A DNA stretch of 18,820 bases, from the NCBI GenBank assembly GCA_002389905.1, contig DGRE01000011.1, forward strand, positions 1 to 18,820. The letters are read 5' to 3'. Below the pieces are notes generated by a model. It made no database searches. It was not told the origin of the DNA and saw nothing but the letters and a program-made list of their open reading frames with translations. Made by a program: the position numbers and the translations under genes. Positions 7,338 to 14,086 of the stretch are shown here, one piece after another (the stretch's first letter is position 1; every line of letters starts with the position of its first letter). This DNA comes from Hungatella sp. UBA4396. Its GTDB lineage: Bacteria > Bacillota > Clostridia > Lachnospirales > Lachnospiraceae.

Positions 7338-8024
7338 CTATCCTGTAATAATAGATATAATCTCCTGCCTGATTTCCATCAGCTGCGGGGAGCCTAAGTC
7401 CCTTCCCTCATAATCCGGAAGACGGATTTCTTTTACAACCCTGCCTGGTCTTTTTGACAGGATAAGGATTCTGCCTGCAACCATAAGGGCCTCATCAATC
7501 TCATGGGTCACAAACAGAACGCTCTGCCGGTGGGTCCTCCACACCTTCAACAGCATGGAAATCATCTCATGCCTCAGACAGTAATCCAGCCCCTGAAAAG
7601 GCTCGTCCATCAGCAGAAGATCACCGTTGTAATAAAAGGCCCTTGCAATGCCGCATCTTTTTTGCATCCCTCCGGAAAGCTGGCTGGGGTAATATCCTTC
7701 AAACCCTTTTAACCCCACCTCATCAATCAGCTCCTGTACTCTGGCTTTATCCTCCGGCTCTCTTACCAGCCGGATATTATCCCATACGGTCCTCCAGGGC
7801 AGAAGCCTGTCATCCTGAAAGACGCAGGCAACCGAGTCCCCGATCCCTTTCATAGAACCGGAATCCGGGGTATCAAGCTTTGAAATGATGTTAAAAAGTG
7901 TGGATTTTCCACAGCCTGATGGGCCGATGAGAGCGACGATCTCCCCGTCATTGATTTTAAAATTCACTTCCTCCAGAACCGGAAGTTCTCCCATCTTTTT
8001 TGAAATGTCTTTAATTTCCACCAT
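7338..8024 (-). CDS. ABC transporter ATP-binding protein, NitT/TauT (SsuB/TauB-like) class
   Basis: A 228-residue nucleotide-binding subunit that powers import by the adjacent permease. Walker A GPSGCGKST is at 34-42, a Q-loop CVFQDDRLLPWRTVWDN around 67-83 (the LLPW element is typical of this class), the ABC signature LSGGMQKR around 120, Walker B LLLMDEPFQGLD around 140, and the switch His in VTHEIDEA near 180. The start at 8024 has GGAGGG 7 nt upstream; a further-upstream ATG at 8126 lies inside the permease gene and lacks support. It overlaps the permease stop by 14 nt and is the last gene of the operon. The family carries sulfonates, nitrate, cyanate, aromatic acids or thiamine precursors; the sequence does not identify the substrate. 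Confidence 0.93.
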   Translation of the reverse strand: MVEIKDISKKMGELPVLEEVNFKINDGEIVALIGPSGCGKSTLFNIISKLDTPDSGSMKGIGDSVACVFQDDRLLPWRTVWDNIRLVREPEDKARVQELIDEVGLKGFEGYYPSQLSGGMQKRCGIARAFYYNGDLLLMDEPFQGLDYCLRHEMISMLLKVWRTHRQSVLFVTHEIDEALMVAGRILILSKRPGRVVKEIRLPDYEGRDLGSPQLMEIRQEIISIITG

Positions 8025-8778
8025 TCCAAACCCTCCTTTCCCGGAAAAACCAATCAATGATAAAGTCAGAAAGGTAAAACAGTCCCACAAGAACTGCTGA
8101 CCATGCAATGATGCTGTCCGGTTCAATGTTGAGCCTGGCCTGTTTGATCATCCCTCCGATTCCGTCACTGGTGGTCAGCACCTCTCCCATGACTGCAATC
8201 TTCCACCCGGTACCAAGGGCAATTCGGAATGCGGACTGGAAATAGGGAGCAATAGAAGGAAGCACCACATGCCGGAGCGTCTTTTTCCTGGAAAAATGAT
8301 ATAAAAATGCCATCTGCAAAAGCTTTGGGTCGATCCGGGTAACTCCTTCACACACGCTGATTGCGATTACGGGTATGGTAGAAATCAGGATGATGAACAT
8401 GACGGGGCGCCCGTTAAAGCCAAACCAAACCAGGGCCAGCACCACCCAGGAAACAGGGGGAACGGTCTGCAAAATACCGATTATGGGCATGAATAGCCGC
8501 CGCAGCCTCCCCACTGCTCCCATGAGAAGCCCCAGGCAAAGCCCAACCCCCACACCTGCTGACAATCCCAGGACCATCCGTTCCATGGTCAGCCCTATCA
8601 TTTTGTAAAATACAGGTGTGGTGAAAATTTCTTTCAGCCTGATAACCACGCTTTTGATCCCAGGCAGCACCAAAGGCGGAAAGAACAAGGTGAGGAGCTG
8701 CCAAACAGCCAGAATAATTCCCATTGCCAAAAGAAAATCCCATGGTGTTGATTTTTCGGGGATATTATTCCGCCTCAT
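8011..8778 (-). CDS. ABC transporter permease, NitT/TauT (SsuC/TauC-like) class
   Basis: A 255-residue inner-membrane subunit with about six hydrophobic segments (first at about 13-35). The cytoplasmic EAA-like coupling loop is in the stretch CEGVTRIDPKLLQMAFLYHFSRKKTLRHVVLPSIAPYFQSAFRIALG (pieces around 140-190). The LP-S-I-PY-F pattern following it is characteristic of the SsuC/TauC/NrtB group. A single permease gene implies a homodimer. The start overlaps the end of the lipoprotein gene by 14 nt with only a weak ribosome site, indicating translational coupling; the ATPase overlaps its 3' end by a further 14 nt. Confidence 0.92.
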   Translation of the reverse strand: MRRNNIPEKSTPWDFLLAMGIILAVWQLLTLFFPPLVLPGIKSVVIRLKEIFTTPVFYKMIGLTMERMVLGLSAGVGVGLCLGLLMGAVGRLRRLFMPIIGILQTVPPVSWVVLALVWFGFNGRPVMFIILISTIPVIAISVCEGVTRIDPKLLQMAFLYHFSRKKTLRHVVLPSIAPYFQSAFRIALGTGWKIAVMGEVLTTSDGIGGMIKQARLNIEPDSIIAWSAVLVGLFYLSDFIIDWFFRERRVWNGGN

Positions 8779-9814
8779 AATAGATACCGCTGTCAGGAAT
8801 CTTACCGCCGATCATTTTCGGTTCAAAGTCAAAAAGCATCTGATAGAACATGTCCAGTTCCTCTTTGGAATCAACGGCGCTTTTAAATTCCAGACCCATG
8901 TTGGGAATGGCTTTTTCTACGACCTTGGCAGGCATTCCTAATTCCTTTTCTGCAAGAATACCGGCTTCTGCTGGATTTTCATTAATCCACTTGACCGCTT
9001 CCTTATAGGCTTCCTGGAAACGGGCAGCCAATTCCGGATTTTCTTCTATGAATTTCTGGGAAGCTCCAAAACCGGCAGTAGGAATCTTGGTGTCTGTTAC
9101 ATTGACCTTCTGCCACTCTTCTTCAAAGCTGAAAGCAATCCGCAGGTTTTCATTTGACATCAGAATCTTAGTGACCTGAGGCTCCAGCAGCACGGCGTAC
9201 TCAGCTTCTCCGGAACCGATGAGGGAAGCGATTTCCGTAGTGGAACCGTAAACAATCTTCACATCAGTTCCCACAGTAAGCCCGGCCTTTGCAATGAAAT
9301 ACTGTGATAATGCGTCTGGCGGAGAGGATTGAAGGGGAACGTAAAGTGTCTTTCCTTTTAAATCAGCCCAGGTTTTAAATTCAGGGTCTGAGGTAATAAA
9401 GTAATTGACTCCCCAGGTATTTACGTTCATTAAGCGTACATCGATACCCTTGTTATACAGTGTAGATACCACTGTAAGAGGGAATGCGAACATGTCATGG
9501 GCTCCATCCTGTGTCATGGCGATCAGGGTTTCCGGCTCATTCCAGAGATCCAGCTTGATTTCCACATCATCTCCCAAAGCCTTGCTCTCTTTCATCCTTA
9601 AAATAGGCAGTGTGGGCGGAGATGCCGGAACGCCAAGGGTAATGGTGATGGGCCCTGACGCTGTCTCACTGCTTTCGGCAGCCTGCTGGGTAGTCTCCGG
9701 GGCAGTACTTGCAGGTGCCTCAGTGGGCACTTGTGTAGGTGCGGAAGAATTGCCGCAGGCCGTCAGAGAAAGGGCCAGTCCGGCAGCAAATAAAACAGAC
9801 AGCATTTTTTTCAT
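8765..9814 (-). CDS. ABC transporter substrate-binding lipoprotein (NMT1/TauA-like)
   Basis: A 349-residue exported binding protein. The lipoprotein signal MKKMLSVLFAAGLALSLTAC gives acylation at Cys20, followed by a Ser/Thr/Pro/Glu-rich linker (to about 55). The rest is a periplasmic-binding-protein fold: GVPASPPTLPILRMKES, AFPLTVVSTLYNKGIDVRL, WADLKGKTLYVP and the EYAVLLEPQVTKIL hinge region are typical of NitT/TauT binding proteins. The first gene of the importer operon; AAAGGAG lies 7 nt before the ATG. Two palindromes and a TATAAT box lie upstream and link it to the Crp/Fnr and ATPase-fusion locus. Substrate unknown; members of this class bind small, mostly anionic or aromatic molecules. 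Confidence 0.92.
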   Translation of the reverse strand: MKKMLSVLFAAGLALSLTACGNSSAPTQVPTEAPASTAPETTQQAAESSETASGPITITLGVPASPPTLPILRMKESKALGDDVEIKLDLWNEPETLIAMTQDGAHDMFAFPLTVVSTLYNKGIDVRLMNVNTWGVNYFITSDPEFKTWADLKGKTLYVPLQSSPPDALSQYFIAKAGLTVGTDVKIVYGSTTEIASLIGSGEAEYAVLLEPQVTKILMSNENLRIAFSFEEEWQKVNVTDTKIPTAGFGASQKFIEENPELAARFQEAYKEAVKWINENPAEAGILAEKELGMPAKVVEKAIPNMGLEFKSAVDSKEELDMFYQMLFDFEPKMIGGKIPDSGIYYEAE

Positions 9815-9838
9815 GGAAAATCTCCTTTTCTTCGATTT

Positions 9839-9858
9839 AAGTTAGCTTTAACTAACCT
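9839..9858. promoter_or_regulatory. Second copy of the GTTAG-N6-CTAAC palindrome
   Basis: GTTAG (9841-9845) and CTAAC (9852-9856) with a 6-bp gap match the core of the 3300-3319 site; AGTTAG-N6-CTAAC is identical outside the gap. It lies 10 bases upstream of the ribosome site of the lipoprotein gene and about +46 from the predicted start, a position suited to blocking elongation rather than activation. Confidence 0.55.
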
Positions 9859-9901
9859 TTGGGCATAAAAAAATGACTCGTATGTACTACTATCAGGCTT
9901 T

Positions 9902-9943
9902 ATTATAGCAATCTCCTCTGCTTCCGTCTGTTGCTGCTGCAAC
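9902..9943 (-). promoter_or_regulatory. ABC operon promoter with activator-type palindrome at about -41.5
   Basis: On the minus strand a perfect TATAAT (9902-9907) has no recognisable -35. Instead the palindrome GTTGC-N4-GCAAC (9930-9943) is centred 34.5 bp from the end of the -10, about -41.5 from a predicted start near 9895. The absence of a -35 together with a palindrome here is the classic layout of a class II CRP/FNR-dependent promoter. Confidence 0.65.
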
Positions 9944-9965
9944 CAAAATTGATGATTTTTATGAG

Positions 9966-10018
9966 ACAGGAGCTGCTGCTCCGGCAGATGATTCCTCTGC
10001 TTTTGCAACAGCTCCTGT
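9966..10018. other. Structured inverted repeat between the chemoreceptor gene and ABC operon
   Basis: ACAGGAGCTG (9966-9975) and CAGCTCCTGT (10009-10018) form a 10-bp stem, with a smaller internal hairpin CTGC-TCCG-GCAG at 9976-9987. It follows the chemoreceptor gene by 36 nt. On the minus strand the stem is followed by CTCATAAAAAT, so it lacks a U-run; on the plus strand TTTTGCCTTT follows. It may end or stabilise the chemoreceptor transcript. Confidence 0.4.
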
Positions 10019-10053
10019 TTTGCCTTTATTACACCAGATGAATATTTTTCAGT

Positions 10054-11757
10054 TTACAGTTCACAATCCGAAGAAGATTCTTCTTTTGCCCCGCAGGAAA
10101 ATACTGTCCCGGCTATTTCGCTGCCCTTCAGCTTAAACTGCTCAACCTTTTCCAATAAAACAGAAGCCCGGGAAGACATTTCCACACTGGTGGCAGAGTT
10201 TTCTTCTGCTGTGGCTGCATTTGACTGAACCACGGCGGAAACCTGATTCAGTCCCTCTCTGATTTGGTCGATGGCAAGGGCCTGTCCTGCGGATACCTCC
10301 TTGATTCTGGAAATATTCTCAATGACTTTCACAGTATCCTCCTCTGCTTCCTGCAAAATCCGGGCGGTTTGTGATGCGATGCGCACACCGTCTTCCACCA
10401 TACCTGAGGAGGTTCCGATTAAGTCCGCCGTCTGGCGGGCAGCCTCCGCAGATTTCCCGGCTAAATTGCGGACTTCATCGGCAACAACTGCAAAGCCCTT
10501 CCCTGCCTCTCCGGCACGGGCAGCTTCAATTGCAGCATTTAAAGCCAGAATATTGGTCTGGAAGGCAATATCCTCAATGACCTTTGTAATATTGGCTATG
10601 CTGTCAGAGGCTGTCCCAATGTTGCCCATTGCCTCAGTCAGCTGCTTCATATGCTGATTTCCCATATCCAACCGGTTTCCTGCCTGCTGAAGCTGTTCAG
10701 TGGTAGCTGTCACCTGGTCGGAGTTCTCTTCAGCCTGCTTGGCTAATTCTGCCACCGATGCACTCAGCTCCTCCACTGCTGCTGCCTGCTGGGTGGAACC
10801 GGAAGCAAGAACCTGGGCTCCGTCAGTAACCTGCCCCGCACCGGCACTTACCTGGTCAGCAGTGTCATTGATGATCTTCATAATTTCATTGGTATTATCA
10901 ATCATATGGTTGATGGCGCTGTTCACACCGTCATGTTCACCGCGCACTTTAATGGAAACATCATAATTTCGTTCAGCCAGTTCCTTAAGCACAGATGCCT
11001 GCACCTTCATACACCTGGTCAACCGCAAAAAAGACTGGCCCAGACGTCCGATTTCATCGTCAATATTATAATCAATATGTACATCCAGAACGCCTGTAGC
11101 CACTGTTTCAGCACTTTGGGTTATTTTCTGAATCGGTTCCATAATGGACCTGGTAATGCGCAGGGAGAGCACAATACCTGCCCCTACTGCCACAAGGAGA
11201 AAGAGGATGATCAGACAGATAACGACAGTTTGAACGGCAGCTATATCTTCCATCTTCTCATTGAGAAGAAATGCATAGCGTTCTTCAATCTGGCCGATCA
11301 GTGAAATGGTTTCATTGGTGCGGGGCAGGACGTTTTCCTGGAATGTATTCATTGCCTCCTGCTTCTTTCCCGCTCCCATGAGAGCAGTGATTTGCTCTGC
11401 TTCATTATGGATATAGTCATGGGGCCCCTTTACCTCATTAAATAAACGAACCAGCTCCGGATCGTTGGTTTTGGAGGAATCACTTGCCAGCCATTTTCCC
11501 AAAGCGCAGGCGGTAGGATCTGTGGCTCCCGTAAAGTCCGAATCAGTGCTCACTGTCATTGTCAGGGAATGGCGCCATTCATAATGAGCGGACAGCACAT
11601 GGGCCGCATCTGCATAAGATTGGCGGATTGCCTCCTGCTGCCGGGATAAATGGCTTATCCACTGGGTGGATACCAGGCCGATGATGCCCAGAATCCAGCC
11701 GATCACCGCGATGATTGCAAATCCTCCCATAATTCTTGAACGAAGTTTCATAAACAT
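10054..11757 (-). CDS. Methyl-accepting chemotaxis protein with extracytoplasmic CZB-like domain
   Basis: A 567-residue membrane chemoreceptor. TM1 is about 11-32, a four-helix-type outer domain about 33-174, TM2 about 175-198, HAMP about 199-252, then the signalling coiled coil with the conserved hairpin tip (IEDIAFQTNILALNAAIEAARAGEAGKGFAVVADEVRNLA pieces, about 395-435) that contacts CheW/CheA. The outer domain carries H58, C84 (in CALGKWL), H113 and H117, matching the His-Cys-His-His pattern of CZB zinc-binding chemoreceptor domains, suggesting sensing of zinc, pH or oxidants such as hypochlorite. There is no C-terminal CheR-tethering pentapeptide. I start at ATG 11757 (GGAGG 5 nt upstream; ATG 11751 is an alternative); the upstream ATG at 11802 has no ribosome site. 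It is transcribed alone, upstream of the ABC operon. Confidence 0.9.
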   Translation of the reverse strand: MFMKLRSRIMGGFAIIAVIGWILGIIGLVSTQWISHLSRQQEAIRQSYADAAHVLSAHYEWRHSLTMTVSTDSDFTGATDPTACALGKWLASDSSKTNDPELVRLFNEVKGPHDYIHNEAEQITALMGAGKKQEAMNTFQENVLPRTNETISLIGQIEERYAFLLNEKMEDIAAVQTVVICLIILFLLVAVGAGIVLSLRITRSIMEPIQKITQSAETVATGVLDVHIDYNIDDEIGRLGQSFLRLTRCMKVQASVLKELAERNYDVSIKVRGEHDGVNSAINHMIDNTNEIMKIINDTADQVSAGAGQVTDGAQVLASGSTQQAAAVEELSASVAELAKQAEENSDQVTATTEQLQQAGNRLDMGNQHMKQLTEAMGNIGTASDSIANITKVIEDIAFQTNILALNAAIEAARAGEAGKGFAVVADEVRNLAGKSAEAARQTADLIGTSSGMVEDGVRIASQTARILQEAEEDTVKVIENISRIKEVSAGQALAIDQIREGLNQVSAVVQSNAATAEENSATSVEMSSRASVLLEKVEQFKLKGSEIAGTVFSCGAKEESSSDCEL

Positions 11758-11892
11758 TTTCTCCTCCACATGTGTTTTAATAATTCTCTTCTGTATTTTC
11801 ATGGTGTATAATGATATTCTATTATATAAAATACAAATTGCAACATTTTTCTACAATAAAATTTATCAATATGGGGAAATCATAACTTTATT

Positions 11893-13740
11893 TTATGTTT
11901 TTACAGACCATAACCGGCCTGGTCCTCGTCCCCTTACTTCTATTTTTCCCTCTTTTTTTAGTTCTGCCACTCTTTCAAATACCGTCCGCTCTCCCAGGCC
12001 CAGCTTTTCCGCCATCTGCTTTAAGCTGATCTTAGGATTTTCTTCAATCATATGGCAAATCAGTTCTTTGGAGCGGCCGATTGCCGTGTTGGTATGTTTC
12101 AGCCTGTATTGGCTGAAAGGAATTTCCATGGAGTATTCATGGTTTCCAGTCTGATCCTTTCCATATTGTTCCACCCCCGGCACCTGTAACTGGTCAAAAA
12201 AGATTTTCAGACGGTCCTTATAAACAACGATGTGTTTAATGGAATCCATTAAAGTAAAGGCTATAGCCTGCTGGGCTCCTCCATGCTTTAACGCTTCCTC
12301 GATCTTCTTAAGCCGCTTTTCCATGTTACAAACCATACTTCTGCTATCTTCCAGCTCTTTTAAACGGATTTCCAACTGATTCTTTTCTTTTTTCAGTTTG
12401 AATTCCATTTGCTCATAATGATCGTCAGAAACCTTCCCATCCAGATATTTTTCCAATAATACTTCCTGTCTTTTAGAAATCAGCCCTATTCTTTTTTGTA
12501 AGTCAGCTTCATGTTCCTTACCTGCGGTCTCCCCAAGAACCTTTTCCAGTACAGACATGGTTTCTGCAATAAGAGTCTGGTTATCAGGCAGACGATTAAA
12601 AGGTTCTCTTGCTGCTGTTCCTAAAACATCAATCAATAAGGCTTCCTCAACCGAGGGACCGTCACATCCGTTTTCTATGCTCCCTTCCTTGGGGGAAGAA
12701 TTTGTACTGCGTCCGAATTTAAGATATGTACTGCATTTCCATTGCCGCACCTGGGTTGATTTATTATTTCTTCTGGATTTATAATAGGGTTTCCCGCAAA
12801 TTCCGCATATCAGTTTTCCGGAAAAATTGTATTTTCCCCTGTTTCGCCCCTGTCTCTCAGCTTTTTTATCTTCATTTCCAGGTTGAATACGGCTGTCCAT
12901 GAGGGCATTGGCGGTTTCCCAGTCTTCCTTTGAGATAATTGCCGGAACTGCATCTTCCTTTACCAGCCATTGACCGGGCGGTGTATGTATGGCGGACTTT
13001 GTATTAAAATCAAATTTAACTTTATTCATAATCATAGTTCCCATAACCAGCGGATTGCGGATGATCCGCCTGATTGTGCCTTCTCCTATTTCATTTCCCT
13101 GCCGGTTCCGGTAGCCGTGGGAATGCAGCAATTTTCCAATAGCTCTTACTCCGTATCCTTCCTTGCAATAGTCAAATATCAAACGTATCATTTCCGCCTC
13201 TTCTTCCACAATGACAATTTTCTTTTTCCCATCTGCCTGAACCTCTTTTTTATACCCATAAGTGCGGCTGCTAAGCATCATTACTTCTCCCCGTTCCTGG
13301 CGTTTGGCATGGGCATTGGACAGCTTCTTGGACAGCTCCCGGGAATATTCTTCTGCCAAAATGGCTTTAATGCCAATTACGATTTTGTCATCAGGCTTAT
13401 AATAGGCCCTGTCCAGATAGAAATACAGCTTAATATCATTTTTGATAATCAGGTCTAAGAGGAGGTAAAAATCAAGGATATTCCGGTTCATCCGGTCCAG
13501 TGATTTTGTGACTATGACGTCAAAATTGCGCTCCTCTATCCGGGAGACCATACGCAGATATTCTTTTCTCGTGCTGGTGGTTCCGGTCCGGCCCTCGTCT
13601 ATAAACCTGTCAACCAGATCAAACCCCAGATGTTCTACAGATTCTTCCGCTTCTGCAATCTGCTTATCCAATGAATCAACCTGTGCGTCACTGCTTGTGG
13701 AAACCCGGCAGTAAATGACGGCTCGGAGTTTGGGCTGCAT
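11893..13740 (-). CDS. Large serine recombinase with extra C-terminal winged helix
   Basis: A 615-residue site-specific recombinase. The resolvase catalytic domain (about 4-150) has YCRVSTSSD with nucleophile Ser14, DEGRTGTT, and KSLDRMNRN with catalytic arginines. The recombinase domain (about 160-270) follows, with a zinc ribbon using Cys312, Cys315, Cys336 and Cys359, and a long coiled coil (about 395-480), the normal layout of phage- and transposon-type integrases. Unusually, the last ~60 residues form a winged helix-turn-helix (ENPKISLKQMAEKLGLGERTVFERVAELKKEGKIE). The ATG at 13740 has AAGGAG with ideal spacing; the upstream ATG at 13761 does not. A 54-residue ORF lies 23 nt upstream. 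No relaxase, phage or transposon cargo is present in the window, so it is either an isolated recombinase or a remnant. Confidence 0.9.
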   Translation of the reverse strand: MQPKLRAVIYCRVSTSSDAQVDSLDKQIAEAEESVEHLGFDLVDRFIDEGRTGTTSTRKEYLRMVSRIEERNFDVIVTKSLDRMNRNILDFYLLLDLIIKNDIKLYFYLDRAYYKPDDKIVIGIKAILAEEYSRELSKKLSNAHAKRQERGEVMMLSSRTYGYKKEVQADGKKKIVIVEEEAEMIRLIFDYCKEGYGVRAIGKLLHSHGYRNRQGNEIGEGTIRRIIRNPLVMGTMIMNKVKFDFNTKSAIHTPPGQWLVKEDAVPAIISKEDWETANALMDSRIQPGNEDKKAERQGRNRGKYNFSGKLICGICGKPYYKSRRNNKSTQVRQWKCSTYLKFGRSTNSSPKEGSIENGCDGPSVEEALLIDVLGTAAREPFNRLPDNQTLIAETMSVLEKVLGETAGKEHEADLQKRIGLISKRQEVLLEKYLDGKVSDDHYEQMEFKLKKEKNQLEIRLKELEDSRSMVCNMEKRLKKIEEALKHGGAQQAIAFTLMDSIKHIVVYKDRLKIFFDQLQVPGVEQYGKDQTGNHEYSMEIPFSQYRLKHTNTAIGRSKELICHMIEENPKISLKQMAEKLGLGERTVFERVAELKKEGKIEVRGRGPGRLWSVKT

Positions 13741-13763
13741 ATATATCTCCTTATAAATCATTA

Positions 13764-13928
13764 TTATTTCTTTATGAGTTCATCAAATTGCTTCTTTTCC
13801 CTTAAATCTATGAGCCCCTGGCGAAAAAGGAAGGCTCCCATCTGCTTCATCACCTGTTCTTTCCGTATTAATGGAGGCATTTCTATTTTCCCGGCGTTTT
13901 TACTGGAATTATCATCAAAATCAGGCAT
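13764..13928 (-). CDS. Small 54-residue protein coupled to the recombinase
   Basis: A 54-residue ORF beginning MPDFDDNSSKNAGKIEMPP and ending QFDELIKK, with GGGAG 6 nt before its ATG and a double stop TAA TAA. It ends 23 nt before the recombinase start, same strand. The composition is a disordered acidic N terminus and an amphipathic helical C-terminal half (IRKEQVMKQMGAFLFRQGLIDLREKKQFDELIK) that resembles a short SHOCT-like helix pair. I do not recognise the family. A TATAAT box at 13954-13959 (minus) gives a short leader. It could be a recombination directionality factor or accessory protein, by position only. Confidence 0.6.
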   Translation of the reverse strand: MPDFDDNSSKNAGKIEMPPLIRKEQVMKQMGAFLFRQGLIDLREKKQFDELIKK

Positions 13929-13931
13929 GAA

Positions 13932-14036
13932 TTACTCCCGTGCCTTTTTCCTAATTATATTCCCTCCATTATTTTGCCATGACAGGTCATAAGCTTCCGC
14001 ATACTCCAAACGGCAAATAAGAGCCATTTCCCGCAT
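13932..14036 (-). CDS. Doubtful 34-residue ORF upstream of the recombinase unit
   Basis: MREMALICRLEYAEAYDLSW continuing to KKARE, ending 3 nt before the ATG of the 54-residue ORF. The amino-acid composition is protein-like, and the reading frame stays open back to 14057. There is no convincing ribosome site, and it overlaps both the hairpin at 14018-14060 and the TATAAT at 13954-13959. It could be a leader peptide or the decayed end of an older gene. Confidence 0.2.
   Translation of the reverse strand: MREMALICRLEYAEAYDLSWQNNGGNIIRKKARE
13954..13959 (-). promoter_or_regulatory. Candidate -10 box of the small ORF/recombinase unit
   Basis: TATAAT on the minus strand about 26 nt before the ATG at 13928. 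The -35 region (TCATGG at 17 bp) is weak, so activity may need an activator or be low. Confidence 0.4.
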
Positions 14037-14060
14037 TGAACATGCAGAAAACAGCTCTTA
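14018..14060 (-). terminator. Hairpin downstream of the apgM-like gene
   Basis: TAAGAGC / GCTCTTA (7 bp) with inner pairs TTTC/GAAA and GCAT/ATGC around the loop GTTCA, starting 26 nt past the apgM-like stop. The minus-strand tail is TTTGCCGTTT, a weak U-run. Likely a modest terminator. Confidence 0.45.
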
Positions 14061-14086
14061 ATAAACTCAATGGAAATTACCCTGGA

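Noticed and set aside
8025..8126. N-terminal extension of the ABC ATPase
   Set aside because: It lies within the permease gene; the ATG at 8024 has GGAGGG and starts where the family normally starts.
9811..10008. A 65-residue minus-strand reading frame rich in Gln before the ABC lipoprotein gene
   Set aside because: It runs through the -10 box, both palindromes and the lipoprotein ribosome site, overlaps the lipoprotein start and has no ribosome site of its own.
11758..11892. Promoter or operator of the chemoreceptor gene
   Set aside because: A TATAAT is visible upstream on the minus strand but no matching -35, no flagellar-sigma consensus and only one half of the GTTGC palindrome, at the wrong spacing.
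11666..12154. A 162-residue plus-strand frame across the chemoreceptor start and recombinase end
   Set aside because: Antisense to two well-supported genes, low-complexity hydrophobic composition, no family signature.
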